Made by a program: the position numbers and the translations under genes. A DNA stretch of 64,000 bases from Actinomadura rudentiformis. Its GTDB lineage: Bacteria; Actinomycetota; Actinomycetes; Streptosporangiales; Streptosporangiaceae. Numbering within the stretch: position 1 is the first letter of the stretch; each line of letters starts with the position of its first letter. Below, piece after piece: positions 41,424-50,656 of this stretch. Under the pieces are notes generated by a model. The model was not told the DNA's origin. It did no database searches and saw nothing but the letters and a program-made list of their open reading frames with translations. Where the stretch lies: positions 62,001 through 126,000 of the forward strand of contig NZ_WBMT01000012.1 of assembly GCF_008923185.1 (NCBI RefSeq), given 5' to 3'.

Positions 41424-42374
41424 ATGTCTTCTCGGGACTTTTCCTTGTACGGGGCAGTCGATCTGGGTGCCCGCCAGACCGCCGCGAAGAAGCAGCAGGA
41501 GCGCCGGGCGGCGACCGAAGCGGCTCCGGGAGCGGGCGCGGCCGGTGGTCCGTACGTCGTGGACGTCACCGACCAGACCTTCAACACCGAGGTGGTGGAA
41601 CGGTCGCAGACCGTTCCGGTTCTGGTCGACTTCTGGGCCGAATGGTGCGGACCGTGCAAGCAGCTGGGTCCCATCCTCGAAAAGCTCGCCACCGAGGCGG
41701 CCGGCAAGTGGGTGTTGGCCAAGGTCGACATCGACGCCAACCCGCAGCTCGGCGCCTACATGCAGCAGATGGGCATCCGCGGGATCCCGTTCGTCGCGGT
41801 CGTGGTGGCCGGGCAGCTCATGCCGTTCCTCAACGGCGCCGCGCCCGAGCCACAGGTCAGGCAGGCCATCGACCAGCTCTTTGAGGCGCTGCGTCAGGAG
41901 GGCCTCCTGCCCGACGCCCCCCAGGGCGACGAGGTGCCGGGCGCCCCGGCCCAGCCGGAGGTCGACCCTGTCTACGCGGACGCCGAGGAGGCGCTGAACA
42001 GCGGCGATCTCGACCGTGCCGCCATCGCGTTCCAGCGGATCCTCGACACCGACCCGCGTGACGAGTACGCCAAGACCGGCCTGGCCCGCATCGAGCTGGG
42101 CCGCCGGATCGGCGACCTCGACGCGCAGAAGGCCATCGCCGAGGCGGACGCCGACCCGGCCGACGTGCTCGCGCAGACCCGCGCCGCCGACGTCGAGGTC
42201 GTGACGGGCCGGGTCGAGGCCGCGTTCGACCGGCTGATCGGCGCCGTCAAGCGCACCGCCGGCGACGATCGCGACGTGGCGCGCAAGCACCTGCTCAAGC
42301 TGTTCGAGATCCTTCCGTCGGACGACCCCCGCATCGGCAAGGCGCGCCGAGCCCTCCAATCAGCCCTCTTCTGA
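41424..42374 (+). CDS. Thioredoxin-domain protein with TPR-like C-terminus (CnoX/YbbN type)
   Basis: 316 aa. The thioredoxin domain (about 45-155) keeps the active site WCGPC (Trp74, Cys75, Cys78) and the cis-Pro in GIRGIPFVAV. The rest (about 185-316) is helical with TPR-like repeats (YADAEEALNSGDLDRAAIAF, ALQSALF). E. coli CnoX with this layout is a redox-linked holdase working with GroEL and DnaK. Corresponds by position to Rv1324 of M. tuberculosis. The start may be earlier (41304). Confidence 0.9.
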   Translation: MSSRDFSLYGAVDLGARQTAAKKQQERRAATEAAPGAGAAGGPYVVDVTDQTFNTEVVERSQTVPVLVDFWAEWCGPCKQLGPILEKLATEAAGKWVLAKVDIDANPQLGAYMQQMGIRGIPFVAVVVAGQLMPFLNGAAPEPQVRQAIDQLFEALRQEGLLPDAPQGDEVPGAPAQPEVDPVYADAEEALNSGDLDRAAIAFQRILDTDPRDEYAKTGLARIELGRRIGDLDAQKAIAEADADPADVLAQTRAADVEVVTGRVEAAFDRLIGAVKRTAGDDRDVARKHLLKLFEILPSDDPRIGKARRALQSALF

Positions 42375-42416
42375 CGTCGCGAAGGTAGAAGTCGCCCGAA
42401 CGGGCATGATTGTTAT

Positions 42417-43115
42417 GTGAGTGCGCGTGTTGTAACGATTTCGGCCACTTTCGGCGCCGGAGGAGGCTCGGTCGGGCCCGCCGTCGCGGAGCGGCTGGGG
42501 TTGCCCTTCGTCGACCGGGCGATCCCGGTCACGGTGGCGGCCGAGATCGGCTGCTCGCTGGAAGAGGCGCTCGCCCACGACGACCGGGCCGAGAGCGGGA
42601 TCGGCCGGATCCTGGCCGGTGCGGCGCGGCTGCCCAACGTCACGCTCGGGGGCATGGACGTCTACCTGCCCGATCGAACGATCCTGCCCGAGGAGGAGTT
42701 CGTCGTCCGGACCGAGCATGTGATGACCAGGGCGGCGGAGGGCGAGGGCGGCGTGCTCCTCGGCCGGGCCGGAGCGGTCGTGCTCAAGGACCGGGTGGAC
42801 ACCCTGCACGTTCGGCTTGACGCGCCCAAAGAGCGTCGCCTCGCGCGAGCCCGCGTGGAGCTGCTGGGCACCTCTGGCACGGCCGGGATTTCGGGTGAAC
42901 CTCCAAAGGAGGTGGGATCCGTCCGGAGCGGGACGTCCCAGCGCGATCTGGAGCGTATGCTCGATGACAATGACCGCGCCCGGGCGGCCTACGTCAAGCA
43001 CTTCTACGGGGCCGATCCCGCCGATTCGCGGCTCTACCACCTCGTGATCGACAGCACGAGGCTCCCCGAGCCCGCCGTAGTGGACCTGATCGTCGCCGCG
43101 GCCCGGGTGGTCTGA
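42417..43115 (+). CDS. Cytidylate-kinase-like family protein
   Basis: 232 aa, GTG start. The N-terminus VVTISATFGAGGGSVGPAVA replaces a classical P-loop, as usual in this family (PF13189), followed by LPFVDRAIPV. LLGRAGAVVLKD and LHVRLDAPKERRLARA match the core, and the end has a Tyr-rich kinase segment (AAYVKHFYGADPADSRLYHL). The substrate is unknown; true CMP kinase activity is doubtful. Confidence 0.83.
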   Translation: MSARVVTISATFGAGGGSVGPAVAERLGLPFVDRAIPVTVAAEIGCSLEEALAHDDRAESGIGRILAGAARLPNVTLGGMDVYLPDRTILPEEEFVVRTEHVMTRAAEGEGGVLLGRAGAVVLKDRVDTLHVRLDAPKERRLARARVELLGTSGTAGISGEPPKEVGSVRSGTSQRDLERMLDDNDRARAAYVKHFYGADPADSRLYHLVIDSTRLPEPAVVDLIVAAARVV

Positions 43116-43174
43116 GCCGCCTGGAGAGGCCGGGCGGCGGCCCCAATACAGGTCGTAGCAAGGGAGCCAGTGAC

Positions 43175-44572
<1,398 letters not shown>

Positions 44573-44578
<6 letters not shown>

Positions 44579-44649
44579 CCTCGCCCGCGGGCCTGATCGC
44601 CTCGCCCGCGGGCCCGGTCACTTCTCCAGTCTGATCACTTCTTCTCGAA
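44573..44649. repeat. Tandem duplications at both stops of convergent genes
   Basis: GCCTGA...CTCGCCCGCGG occurs at 44573-44590 and 44591-44611, the first containing the malic enzyme stop. TCACTTCT occurs at 44618-44625 and 44635-44642, the second containing the stop of the minus-strand LPVTG gene. The two sets meet tail to tail. Confidence 0.8.
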
Positions 44650-45321
44650 GAGCTCCGCGCGGCGCCGAGGCCAGATGCCGCCGTACCAGAAGATGATGAT
44701 CCCGGTGATCATGGCGGCGCCGCCGGTGACGGCGCGTGCCCACAGAACGGTGTCGTCGGCTCCGGTGACCGGTAGGTTCTCGGGTGGCGCAGCGGCCCTG
44801 CAGTTGGCCTTGCGGGTCCTGACCAGCACCGACTCGTTGTCGTGGGTGACCTCGATGCGGGTGCTGCGGTCCTCGCGCAAGGTGATGGTGCTCTCCCGGG
44901 TCGCGCCGGCGGCGATGCGGCCCGGGATGGACGCCGAGCCGTCGTCGCGTTCGACCGCGTAGTCCTCGGCCTGCGAGCCGGTGTTGCGCACCGTGATCGT
45001 GACCTTGCGGCTGGGGCACGAGGGCGTGCCGATGGTCGCCTTGAGCGGCCGTTCCGGGGGTGCGGACGTCGTCCGGGTCGGGGTCGGGGAGGGAGTGGTC
45101 CGGGTGGGAGTCGGCGACGCCGTGCGCGTCGGGGTCGCGGTGTTGGTGCGCATGGTGGCCGTCGGGCTCGGACTGGTGCCCGTCGGCGTGGGGCTGGTCG
45201 TCGATCCGGCCGGGGTGGTGGAGGCGTTGGAGTCCCCGGTGGTCTTGATGATGGCAGGGATCGCGATCAGCGCCCCGATGACGAAGAACACGGCTGCGAT
45301 GACGACCCTGGGCAACTGCAT
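44635..45321 (-). CDS. LPXTG-type cell-wall-anchored protein
   Basis: 228 aa. N-terminal signal/anchor helix (about 5-25); Thr/Pro/Ser-rich stalk (about 32-90) with TPTRT repeats, likely glycosylated; a beta domain (about 92-175) with one Cys pair (Cys102, Cys174). It ends in a complete sorting signal: LPVTG at 183-187, helix 193-214, and a positively charged tail PRRRAELFEKK. A sortase would cut between Thr and Gly and link it to the cell wall. No sortase gene is in this window. Confidence 0.88.
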   Translation of the reverse strand: MQLPRVVIAAVFFVIGALIAIPAIIKTTGDSNASTTPAGSTTSPTPTGTSPSPTATMRTNTATPTRTASPTPTRTTPSPTPTRTTSAPPERPLKATIGTPSCPSRKVTITVRNTGSQAEDYAVERDDGSASIPGRIAAGATRESTITLREDRSTRIEVTHDNESVLVRTRKANCRAAAPPENLPVTGADDTVLWARAVTGGAAMITGIIIFWYGGIWPRRRAELFEKK

Positions 45322-45481
45322 CGCAGTTCCTTCCGCTCGCCGGTCTGCACCGGGTGCGCCCCGGGGCTCCCTAGATCATTTTTTAACGTAAGCCCGTATT
45401 CTGTCGATTTCCCCAGAGATAGGGATGCATAACAGGTTAACGAGCGGCGGTACGTGCCGCCGGAGGTATGAGCAACGCATC
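45322..45481. promoter_or_regulatory. AT-rich divergent promoter region
   Basis: 160 bp, locally the most AT-rich stretch (AGATCATTTTTTAACGTAAG around 45373-45392 and GCATAACAGGTTAACG near 45426). It separates the LPVTG gene and yqgE. GGAGG at 45461-45465 precedes an out-of-frame ATG at 45468. Confidence 0.45.
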
Positions 45482-46066
45482 ATGGAACCCATGGACGACG
45501 GGATCAGGGTGGGTCTCCTGCTGGTGGCGACACCGCAGCTGGACGACCCCAACTTCAAGCGGAGCGTGGTGCTCGTCGTCGAGCACGACCTCGAAGGTGG
45601 CACGCTCGGAGTCGTCCTCAACCGGCCCACCGAGGTCCCCGTCGACCGTGTGCTGCCGCCCTGGGCCGAGCTTGTGACCGGGCCCTCCGTGGTCTTCCAG
45701 GGCGGGCCGGTGGCGCTCGACAACGCGCTCGCGCTCGCCCGGCTGCCGGGTGACGACGAGCCGCTCGGCTGGCGGGCGCTGGACGGGGACCCGTCGGTGG
45801 CGCGGGTCGGCCTGGTGGACCTGGACGCCCCGCCCGGGCTGCTCGCACCCGAGCTCCTGCAGTTCCGTGTGTTCGCCGGATACGCGGGCTGGTCTGCTGG
45901 CCAGCTCCGGTCAGAGGTGGAGGAAGGCGCCTGGTATCTCGTGCCGGCCGAGGCTGGCGACGTCTTCGCGGGAGACCCGGACCGCCTGTGGCAGGAGGTG
46001 CTCCGCCGCCAAGGCGGCGACCTGGCCTTCGTCTCGACTTTTCCCGAGGACCCGACGCTCAACTAA
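45482..46066 (+). CDS. YqgE/AlgH family protein
   Basis: 194 aa from ATG 45482 (MEPMDDGIRVGLLLVATPQL). Family landmarks are DPNFKRSVVLVVEHDLEGGT, LGVVLNRPTEVPVDRVLP, VFQGGPVALDNALAL and FAGYAGWSAGQLRSEVEEGA. The function is not firmly known. The best Shine-Dalgarno (GGAGG) is too far from this ATG and is matched instead to an ATG in another frame, so the exact start is uncertain (45482 or 45491). Confidence 0.9.
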   Translation: MEPMDDGIRVGLLLVATPQLDDPNFKRSVVLVVEHDLEGGTLGVVLNRPTEVPVDRVLPPWAELVTGPSVVFQGGPVALDNALALARLPGDDEPLGWRALDGDPSVARVGLVDLDAPPGLLAPELLQFRVFAGYAGWSAGQLRSEVEEGAWYLVPAEAGDVFAGDPDRLWQEVLRRQGGDLAFVSTFPEDPTLN

Positions 46067-46075
46067 GGTGATGCT

Positions 46076-46339
46076 GTGAGTACGAAAATTCTTCCCGACA
46101 GCGATACACAGAGTGATGTCAAGCCGGATCTGTCGCACGGCGACGGTGATCACGAGCGGTTCGCACACTATGTGAAGAAGGCCAAGATCACCGAGAGTGC
46201 CGTCACGGGCACCCCGGTGGTGGCGCTGTGCGGCAAGATCTGGGTGCCCAACCGCGACCCGAAGAAATACCCGGTCTGCCCGGAGTGCAAGGAGATCTAC
46301 GAGTCCATGCAGTCGGGCAAGGGCGGCGGGGACGAATAA
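46076..46339 (+). CDS. DUF3039 protein
   Basis: 87 aa, GTG start 9 bases after yqgE, probably one transcript. It contains the DUF3039 core HYVKKAKITESAVTGTPVVA and a Cys cluster ALCGKIWVPNRDPKKYPVCP / CPECKEIYE that resembles a small zinc ribbon. Actinobacteria-specific, function unknown. Confidence 0.88.
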   Translation: MSTKILPDSDTQSDVKPDLSHGDGDHERFAHYVKKAKITESAVTGTPVVALCGKIWVPNRDPKKYPVCPECKEIYESMQSGKGGGDE

Positions 46340-46372
46340 CCGCCGCCGCGCGGGGCACCACACTGTCATGAT

Positions 46373-46401
46373 CTTGTAGCCGCCGGTCCGGCGGCTACAA
46401 G
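46373..46401 (+). terminator. 14-bp hairpin after DUF3039
   Basis: CTTGTAGCCGCCGG (46373-46386) pairs perfectly with 46388-46401 around a single T, so in RNA the top pairs open into a small loop. Ends the yqgE-DUF3039 unit. Confidence 0.8.
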
Positions 46402-46496
46402 GGCCGAGCACGGCCTGCCCTTTCCAGGGGACTCCCCTTCGCAGGGGAGGCCGGGCGGAGCCGTGGGACGGCATTACGGTTCTTGTACGGGGAGCC

Positions 46497-47579
46497 ATGG
46501 GGCGGGGTACCGGGGTTTTGGCGTGCACATTGTCGGTCACATTGTGTGCCGCATTGAGTTCGGCGAGTGATGAGCTGGTGTCGGTGGAACGCCATCCGAA
46601 GTCGGCGGAAGGCCGTTCAGGGGAACACGTTGCAGCCGCGCCGTGCGCGTCTGGTCCGGGATCGGCTGCGCGCGGCCGTGGCGTGCCGAGCCGCAGGCCC
46701 CGAGGCGGGCCGGAGCGAGACCATGCGGATCTCGGGCGCGGGCAGGTGGTGTCGATGCTGGCCGACCTGCGCCGGACCCTGCGGGCGCGGTACGGCGTGG
46801 ACGAGCGTGCACTGGACTCCATGCGAAATTCCGCACGAAGGCGGGCGGCGAGGATCGTGGTGCCGGTCCGGCTCCACGTCATCAAGGCCGGGAACCAGGG
46901 ACGCCTGACCGGGGCGGTCGTCCGGCGGCTGATCGCCACGTTGAACGAGGCGTACGGCGGCCAGAAGGGCGGGGCCGACACGGGCGTCTCCTTCCGGCTG
47001 GAAAAGTATGGCGTCCGGGACAACCCCTCGTGGTTCCGCGCACCACAGCGGCACGAGGCCGCGATGAAGAAGGCGCTACGGCGGGGTGGGGCCGGGACGC
47101 TGAACCTCTACACCGCCGCGGTCGGCTCGGACATGCTCGGCTTCTCCACGTTCCCGCAGTGGTACCGCAAACAGCCGCGCAACGACGGAGTGGTGGTCGA
47201 CTACCGCAGCATGCCGGGAGGCTCGTTCCGGCACTTCAACTTCGGTTACACGGCCGTGCACGAGATCGGGCACTGGCTCGGGCTCTTCCACACCTTCGAG
47301 AACGCCTGCGAACACCCCGGCGACGGTGTGGCCGACACGCCGTTCGAGGCGGGGCCGGTTGAAAAGTGCCCATTGCTCAGAGACACCTGCTTGCAGCTGG
47401 GGACGGATCCGGTGCACAACTTCATGAACTACGGGTGGGACGACTGCATGCACGAGTTCACTCCTGGTCAGGGACGGCGCATTCGTGCAGCGTGGGCGGC
47501 TTACCGGGCACCGGGTCACCAGAGTGAACGTCGGCACAGTGGGCCGACTGGGGCGCGTTCTGTCTCTGGGGCTCGGTAG
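46497..47579 (+). CDS. Secreted zinc metalloprotease, pappalysin/M43-like
   Basis: 360 aa with a signal peptide (MGRGTGVLACTLSVTLCAAL). The zinc motif is HEIGHWLGLFH at 255-265, and the met-turn HNFMNYGWDDCMHEFTPGQ is of the M43 (cytophagalysin) type. Before it, FRLEKYGVRDNPSWF and YRKQPRNDGVVVDYRSMPGG match the catalytic domain. The region between about 30 and 85 is Arg/Gly-rich and of doubtful coding character, so the start or that stretch may be misread. Extracellular protein degradation is the likely role. Confidence 0.82.
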   Translation: MGRGTGVLACTLSVTLCAALSSASDELVSVERHPKSAEGRSGEHVAAAPCASGPGSAARGRGVPSRRPRGGPERDHADLGRGQVVSMLADLRRTLRARYGVDERALDSMRNSARRRAARIVVPVRLHVIKAGNQGRLTGAVVRRLIATLNEAYGGQKGGADTGVSFRLEKYGVRDNPSWFRAPQRHEAAMKKALRRGGAGTLNLYTAAVGSDMLGFSTFPQWYRKQPRNDGVVVDYRSMPGGSFRHFNFGYTAVHEIGHWLGLFHTFENACEHPGDGVADTPFEAGPVEKCPLLRDTCLQLGTDPVHNFMNYGWDDCMHEFTPGQGRRIRAAWAAYRAPGHQSERRHSGPTGARSVSGAR

Positions 47580-47585
47580 CCTTCG

Positions 47586-49355
47586 ATGACCGTGAGCACT
47601 TTCGCCGCATCGAGCATGCCCCCCGCTTTCCCCGAACGGGCCGCGTGGGGGACCGCGTCGTCCCTTCGTGCCTGGCAGCAGCAGGCGCTGGAGGCGTACT
47701 TCGGCACGAACGGCGAGGGCCCGGGCCCGCGCGACTTCCTGACGGTCGCGACGCCCGGCGCCGGTAAGACCACGTTCGCGCTGCGGCTGGCCCGAGAGCT
47801 GCTGGAGCGCCGGATCATCGCGGCCATCACCGTGGTGTGCCCCACCGAGCACCTCAAGCGGCAGTGGGCGGAGTCGGCGGCCCGCGTCGGCATCAAGATC
47901 GACCCTGAGTTCCAGAACGCGCAGGGCCGGGTCGGCAAGGACTTCCACGGCGTCGCCGTCACCTACGCGACCGTGGCCGCGCGGCCAGCGCTGCACCGCA
48001 ACCGCACCGAGGCCCGCAAGACGCTGATCATTTTCGACGAGGTGCACCACGCGGGCGACGGCCTGTCCTGGGGCGACGCGGTGCGCGAGGCGTTCGAGCC
48101 CGCCACCCGGCGGCTGGCGCTGTCCGGCACCCCCTTCCGCACCGACATCAACCCGATCCCGTTCGTGCAGTACGAGGAGGGGCCGGACGGCATCCGGCGC
48201 AGCCGGGCCGACTACACCTACGGATACGGCCCGGCCCTCGCCGACGGCGTCGTCCGGCCGGTGATCTTCCTGGCCTACTCCGGTGAGATGCGCTGGCGCA
48301 CCAGGGCGGGCGACGAGCTGGCCGCCACGCTCGGCGAGCCGCTCACGCAGGACCAGACGGCGCAGGCCTGGCGGGCCGCGCTCGACCCCAAGGGCAACTG
48401 GATCAAGCAGGTGCTGGCCGCCGCCGACAGGCGCCTCACCGAGCTGCGCCGGGCCATCCCGGACGCGGGCGGCCTGGTCATCGCGAGCGACCACGAGTCG
48501 GCGCGCGCCTACGCCAAGATGTTGCGCGAGGTCTGCGGCCAGGGCGCTACGGTCGTGCTCTCCGACGACCCGACCGCGTCCAAGAAGATCAAGCAGTTCG
48601 GCGAATCCGAGGACCGCTGGATGGTCGCGGTCCGCATGGTCTCCGAGGGCGTCGACATTCCTCGGCTGGCGGTCGGCGTCTACGCCACCTCCACCAGCAC
48701 GCCGCTGTTCTTCGCGCAGGCGATCGGGCGTTTCGTCCGAGCCCGCAAGCGCGGCGAGACCGCGTCGGTGTTCCTGCCGTCGGTGCCGACCCTGATGGGG
48801 CACGCCAACGAGATGGAGACCGAGCGCGACCACGTTCTCGACCGCCCGGTCCGCGAGGACGGGCTGGACGACGAGCTTCTCGCCGAGGCCAACCGCCAGC
48901 AGGACAACCCCGATGTGGGGGAGGAGCTGCCGTTCGAGACGGTCGAGGCGTCCGCCACGTTCGACCGGGTGCTCTACGACGGCGGCGAGTTCGGCATGCA
49001 GGCCCAGCCGGGCTCCGCCGAGGAGGAGGAGTTTCTCGGCATCCCGGGCCTGCTGGAGCCCGAGCAGGTGACGGCGCTGCTGCGCAAGCGGCAGGCCGAG
49101 CAGATCGCCAACGAGCGCAAGCGCAAGACCGGCGACCCGAGAGAGGACCGCACGGCCGCCGAGGACATCGCCGCCCTGCGCAAGGAGCTCAACGGCCTGG
49201 TCGGCGCATGGAACCACCGCACCGGCAAGCCGCACGGCGTCATCCACACCGAGCTGCGGCAGAGCTGCGGCGGCCCGCCGATCGCGCAGGCCTCCGCCGA
49301 CGACGTGCGCAAGCGCATCGCCAAGATCCGCGAGTGGGCCGCCAAGCGCCGCTGA
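47586..49355 (+). CDS. DEAD/DEAH-box (SF2) helicase
   Basis: 589 aa. Motif I TPGAGKTT at 56-63, motif II DEVHH at 151-155, motif III SGTPFR, then the second helicase domain with LVIASDHESARAYAKML, RMVSEGVDIPRLAVGVYATS and motif VI QAIGRFVRARKRGE. The C-terminal part is charged and helical. It resembles XPB/UvsW-like restriction or repair helicases. It starts 6 bases after the protease gene but is unrelated in function. Confidence 0.92.
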   Translation: MTVSTFAASSMPPAFPERAAWGTASSLRAWQQQALEAYFGTNGEGPGPRDFLTVATPGAGKTTFALRLARELLERRIIAAITVVCPTEHLKRQWAESAARVGIKIDPEFQNAQGRVGKDFHGVAVTYATVAARPALHRNRTEARKTLIIFDEVHHAGDGLSWGDAVREAFEPATRRLALSGTPFRTDINPIPFVQYEEGPDGIRRSRADYTYGYGPALADGVVRPVIFLAYSGEMRWRTRAGDELAATLGEPLTQDQTAQAWRAALDPKGNWIKQVLAAADRRLTELRRAIPDAGGLVIASDHESARAYAKMLREVCGQGATVVLSDDPTASKKIKQFGESEDRWMVAVRMVSEGVDIPRLAVGVYATSTSTPLFFAQAIGRFVRARKRGETASVFLPSVPTLMGHANEMETERDHVLDRPVREDGLDDELLAEANRQQDNPDVGEELPFETVEASATFDRVLYDGGEFGMQAQPGSAEEEEFLGIPGLLEPEQVTALLRKRQAEQIANERKRKTGDPREDRTAAEDIAALRKELNGLVGAWNHRTGKPHGVIHTELRQSCGGPPIAQASADDVRKRIAKIREWAAKRR

Positions 49356-49359
49356 CGCC

Positions 49360-49887
49360 TCAGGATCCGGGTGCGGCGAGGCCGAGGGCCTTGACGATGA
49401 GCTTGGCGGTCTCGTCGGGGGTGCCGGTGATGGGGACGTGGACGGCGTTCTCGTCCGGCGTGGGCGGCTCCAGATCGCGAAACTGGCTGTCCAGCAGCTC
49501 GGCCTGGAAGAAGTGGCCCTTGCGTTCCCGCATGCGGCTCGCGATCAGATCACGGTCGCCGTCGAGATAGGCGACGTGCACCTCGGGGTGGCCGGCGGTC
49601 AGCAGGTCGCGGTACGAGCGCTTGAGCGCCGAGCAGGACACCACGCCCGGGGTCCCCGATTCGAGATGCGCACGGATCCATCCGGCGATCGCCTGGAGCC
49701 ACGGCATGCGGTCGGCGTCGTTCAGCGGATGCCCGGCGCTCATCTTCTCGATGTTGGCGGGCGGGTGGAACGCGTCGGCGTCGGCGTACTCCCAGCCGAG
49801 GAGCCCTGCCACCTTGGTGCCGACGGTCGTCTTACCGCTGCCGGAGACGCCCATGACCACGATGACGTGCGGCCCTGCGTTCGCCAC
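49360..49887 (-). CDS. gntK: Gluconokinase
   Basis: 175-aa P-loop kinase phosphorylating gluconate to 6-phosphogluconate. Walker A GVSGSGKTT at 13-21; YADADAFHPPANIEKMSAGH and DRMPWLQAIAGWI are the gluconate-binding signature; SCSALKRSYRDLL and RKGHFFQAELLDSQFRDLE follow. The GTG at 49887 has GAGGAGG 5 bases upstream, which decides the start. 16-bp repeats lie just upstream. Confidence 0.93.
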   Translation of the reverse strand: MANAGPHVIVVMGVSGSGKTTVGTKVAGLLGWEYADADAFHPPANIEKMSAGHPLNDADRMPWLQAIAGWIRAHLESGTPGVVSCSALKRSYRDLLTAGHPEVHVAYLDGDRDLIASRMRERKGHFFQAELLDSQFRDLEPPTPDENAVHVPITGTPDETAKLIVKALGLAAPGS

Positions 49888-49898
49888 GCGCTCCTCCT

Positions 49899-49962
49899 CT
49901 GCTCTCGGATGGCACTGCTCTCGGATGGCACTGCTCTCTGACGGCACTGCTCTCTGACGGCA
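49899..49962. repeat. Four 16-bp tandem units, A-A-B-B, between gntK and the nicotinamidase gene
   Basis: Units 49899 and 49915 are CTGCTCTCGGATGGCA; units 49931 and 49947 are CTGCTCTCTGACGGCA. On the transcribed strand this forms the gntK leader and lies 28 bases after the nicotinamidase stop. Confidence 0.92.
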
Positions 49963-49990
49963 CTGTCCGGTGGCTTTGCCTGCTTGCTGG

Positions 49991-50569
49991 TCAGGCCTGG
50001 ACGACCGGTGTGCCGGTCAGTTCGACGCCTTCGGCGCGCAGCATGCTCACGGCGCGCTCGGCGGTGTCCTTGGAGACCGCCGCGGTGAGGTCGAGCCGGA
50101 TCGTGGTGCGCAGACCGGCGTGGACCGCGTCCACCGCCGTGGCCCGTACGCAGTGGTCGGTGGCGATGCCGACGATGTCGACCGCGTCCACGTGGCGGCT
50201 GCGCAGCCAGTCGGCCAGCGGCGTCCCGTCGTCGGCCTGCCCCTCGAAGCCGCTGTAAGCGGCGGTCTCCCGGCCCTTGCTGAACACGACCTCGATCGGC
50301 GCCAGCTTGAGGTTGGGGTGGAAGTCCGCGCCCGGCGTGCCGATGACGCAGTGCGGCGGCCAGCTGTCCACGTAGTCCGGGGCCTCGGAGAAGTGGTCAC
50401 CGGGCTCCAGGTGGAAGTCGCGGGTGGCCACGATGTGCGAGTACTCGGACCTGTGCTCCGCGACGTGGTCAGAGATCGCGGTCGCCACGCCGGCACCGCC
50501 GCTCACCGCCAGCGACCCGCCCTCGCAGAAGTCGTTCTGCACGTCGACGATGATCAGAGCCTTGCCCAT
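49991..50569 (-). CDS. pncA: Nicotinamidase
   Basis: 192-aa isochorismatase-fold enzyme making nicotinate from nicotinamide. Catalytic Asp9 (IIVDVQNDFC), Lys98 (VVFSKGRE) and Cys140 (ATDHCVRAT); metal ligands Asp51 and His53 in TRDFHLEPGDH. ATG 50569 with AAGGAG upstream. It is followed on the chromosome by pncB, the next step of NAD salvage. Confidence 0.94.
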   Translation of the reverse strand: MGKALIIVDVQNDFCEGGSLAVSGGAGVATAISDHVAEHRSEYSHIVATRDFHLEPGDHFSEAPDYVDSWPPHCVIGTPGADFHPNLKLAPIEVVFSKGRETAAYSGFEGQADDGTPLADWLRSRHVDAVDIVGIATDHCVRATAVDAVHAGLRTTIRLDLTAAVSKDTAERAVSMLRAEGVELTGTPVVQA

Positions 50570-50656
50570 GACGCTCGCTCCTTGATCCGCTTCCCCCGTA
50601 CGTCCCCGGACAACAGAGACGCTAATCCGTCCGCCTCCGCTGCCCAAATGATTGTC

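Noticed and set aside
45468..45677. Alternative gene starting at the ATG next to GGAGG
   Set aside because: The product is Trp/Ser/Arg-rich without family resemblance; the YqgE frame is clearly the coding one.
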